From an uncultured Peptococcaceae bacterium (GTDB taxonomy: Bacteria > Bacillota > Peptococcia > Peptococcales > Peptococcaceae), in contig CABUKW010000068.1 of assembly GCA_902492275.1 (NCBI GenBank), positions 1-14,537 of the forward strand: a stretch of DNA of 14,537 bases, in the 5' to 3' direction. Shown here piece by piece: positions 14,444-14,537 of this stretch. The translations under genes were made by a program, and so were the position numbers. The notes below the pieces were generated by a model, which saw only the letters and a list, made by a program, of their open reading frames with translations, was not told where the DNA came from and made no database searches. Positions within the stretch are counted from its first letter, which is position 1. Each line of letters starts with the position of its first letter.

Positions 14444-14537
14444 ACTAAAATTGGACACAGAGGGGGTCATTTTTAGACAGAGAGATGTATAATTTATGCA
14501 TGAAGATTACGAACTGTGAACAAAATACAGTCCCATG
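14444..14537. other. Non-coding window end after lonB
   Basis: There is no open frame or clear terminator hairpin after lonB. A TATAAT (14488-14493) lacks a proper -35 box. The stretch GGACACAGAGGGGGTC (about 14451-14468) followed by TTTTTAGACAG resembles the edge of some insertion sequences, but the partner end would be outside the window. Confidence 0.3.

Overview
The window looks like a chromosomal segment of a low-to-moderate GC Bacillota. The order trmK followed by a Nif3/YqfO protein, a YozG/DUF2975 pair and a membrane-anchored LonB protease fit that phylum. Class Negativicutes is my guess from overall protein character, not something the sequence proves. No rRNA, tRNA or CRISPR array was seen.

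Left half (1-6115, all minus strand): three APC-superfamily permease genes stand in a row, each with its own long, strongly A/T-rich upstream region. Two of them (1-1554 and 2316-3869) are identical base for base, and the identity runs to 43 nt before the start codon and then stops abruptly. The third (4673-6115) is a diverged paralogue with the same hallmark motifs. Intrinsic terminators follow copies 2 and 3. Each spacer carries candidate promoters and leaders that differ between the copies, so the same protein may be made under two different controls. The gene-poor stretches 1555-2315, 3870-4672 and 6116-6887 hold promoters, hairpins and two candidate small transcripts.

Middle (6888-7296): a small orphan helical protein gene on the minus strand diverges from the right-hand operon. 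Between them are a perfect inverted repeat and a near-consensus promoter (TTGACA, 17 bp, TACAAT).

Right half (7297-12586, plus strand): a compact run of genes, several overlapping: a DUF2975 membrane protein, a YozG-type HTH regulator, trmK (tRNA m1A22 methyltransferase), a Nif3/YqfO-type metal protein, then a complete NitT/TauT-type ABC importer (lipoprotein, ATPase, permease). Between the lipoprotein and the ATPase lies a 326-nt non-coding insert made of a large palindrome that merges into degenerate tandem repeats. A strong terminator closes the run. lonB (12821-14443) follows as a separate unit. The last 94 bases are non-coding.

No clearly new multi-gene system is visible. The best leads are the exactly conserved permease pair with divergent control regions, the small-transcript/attenuator candidates, and the palindrome/tandem repeat inside the ABC operon. 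All comparisons were by eye.
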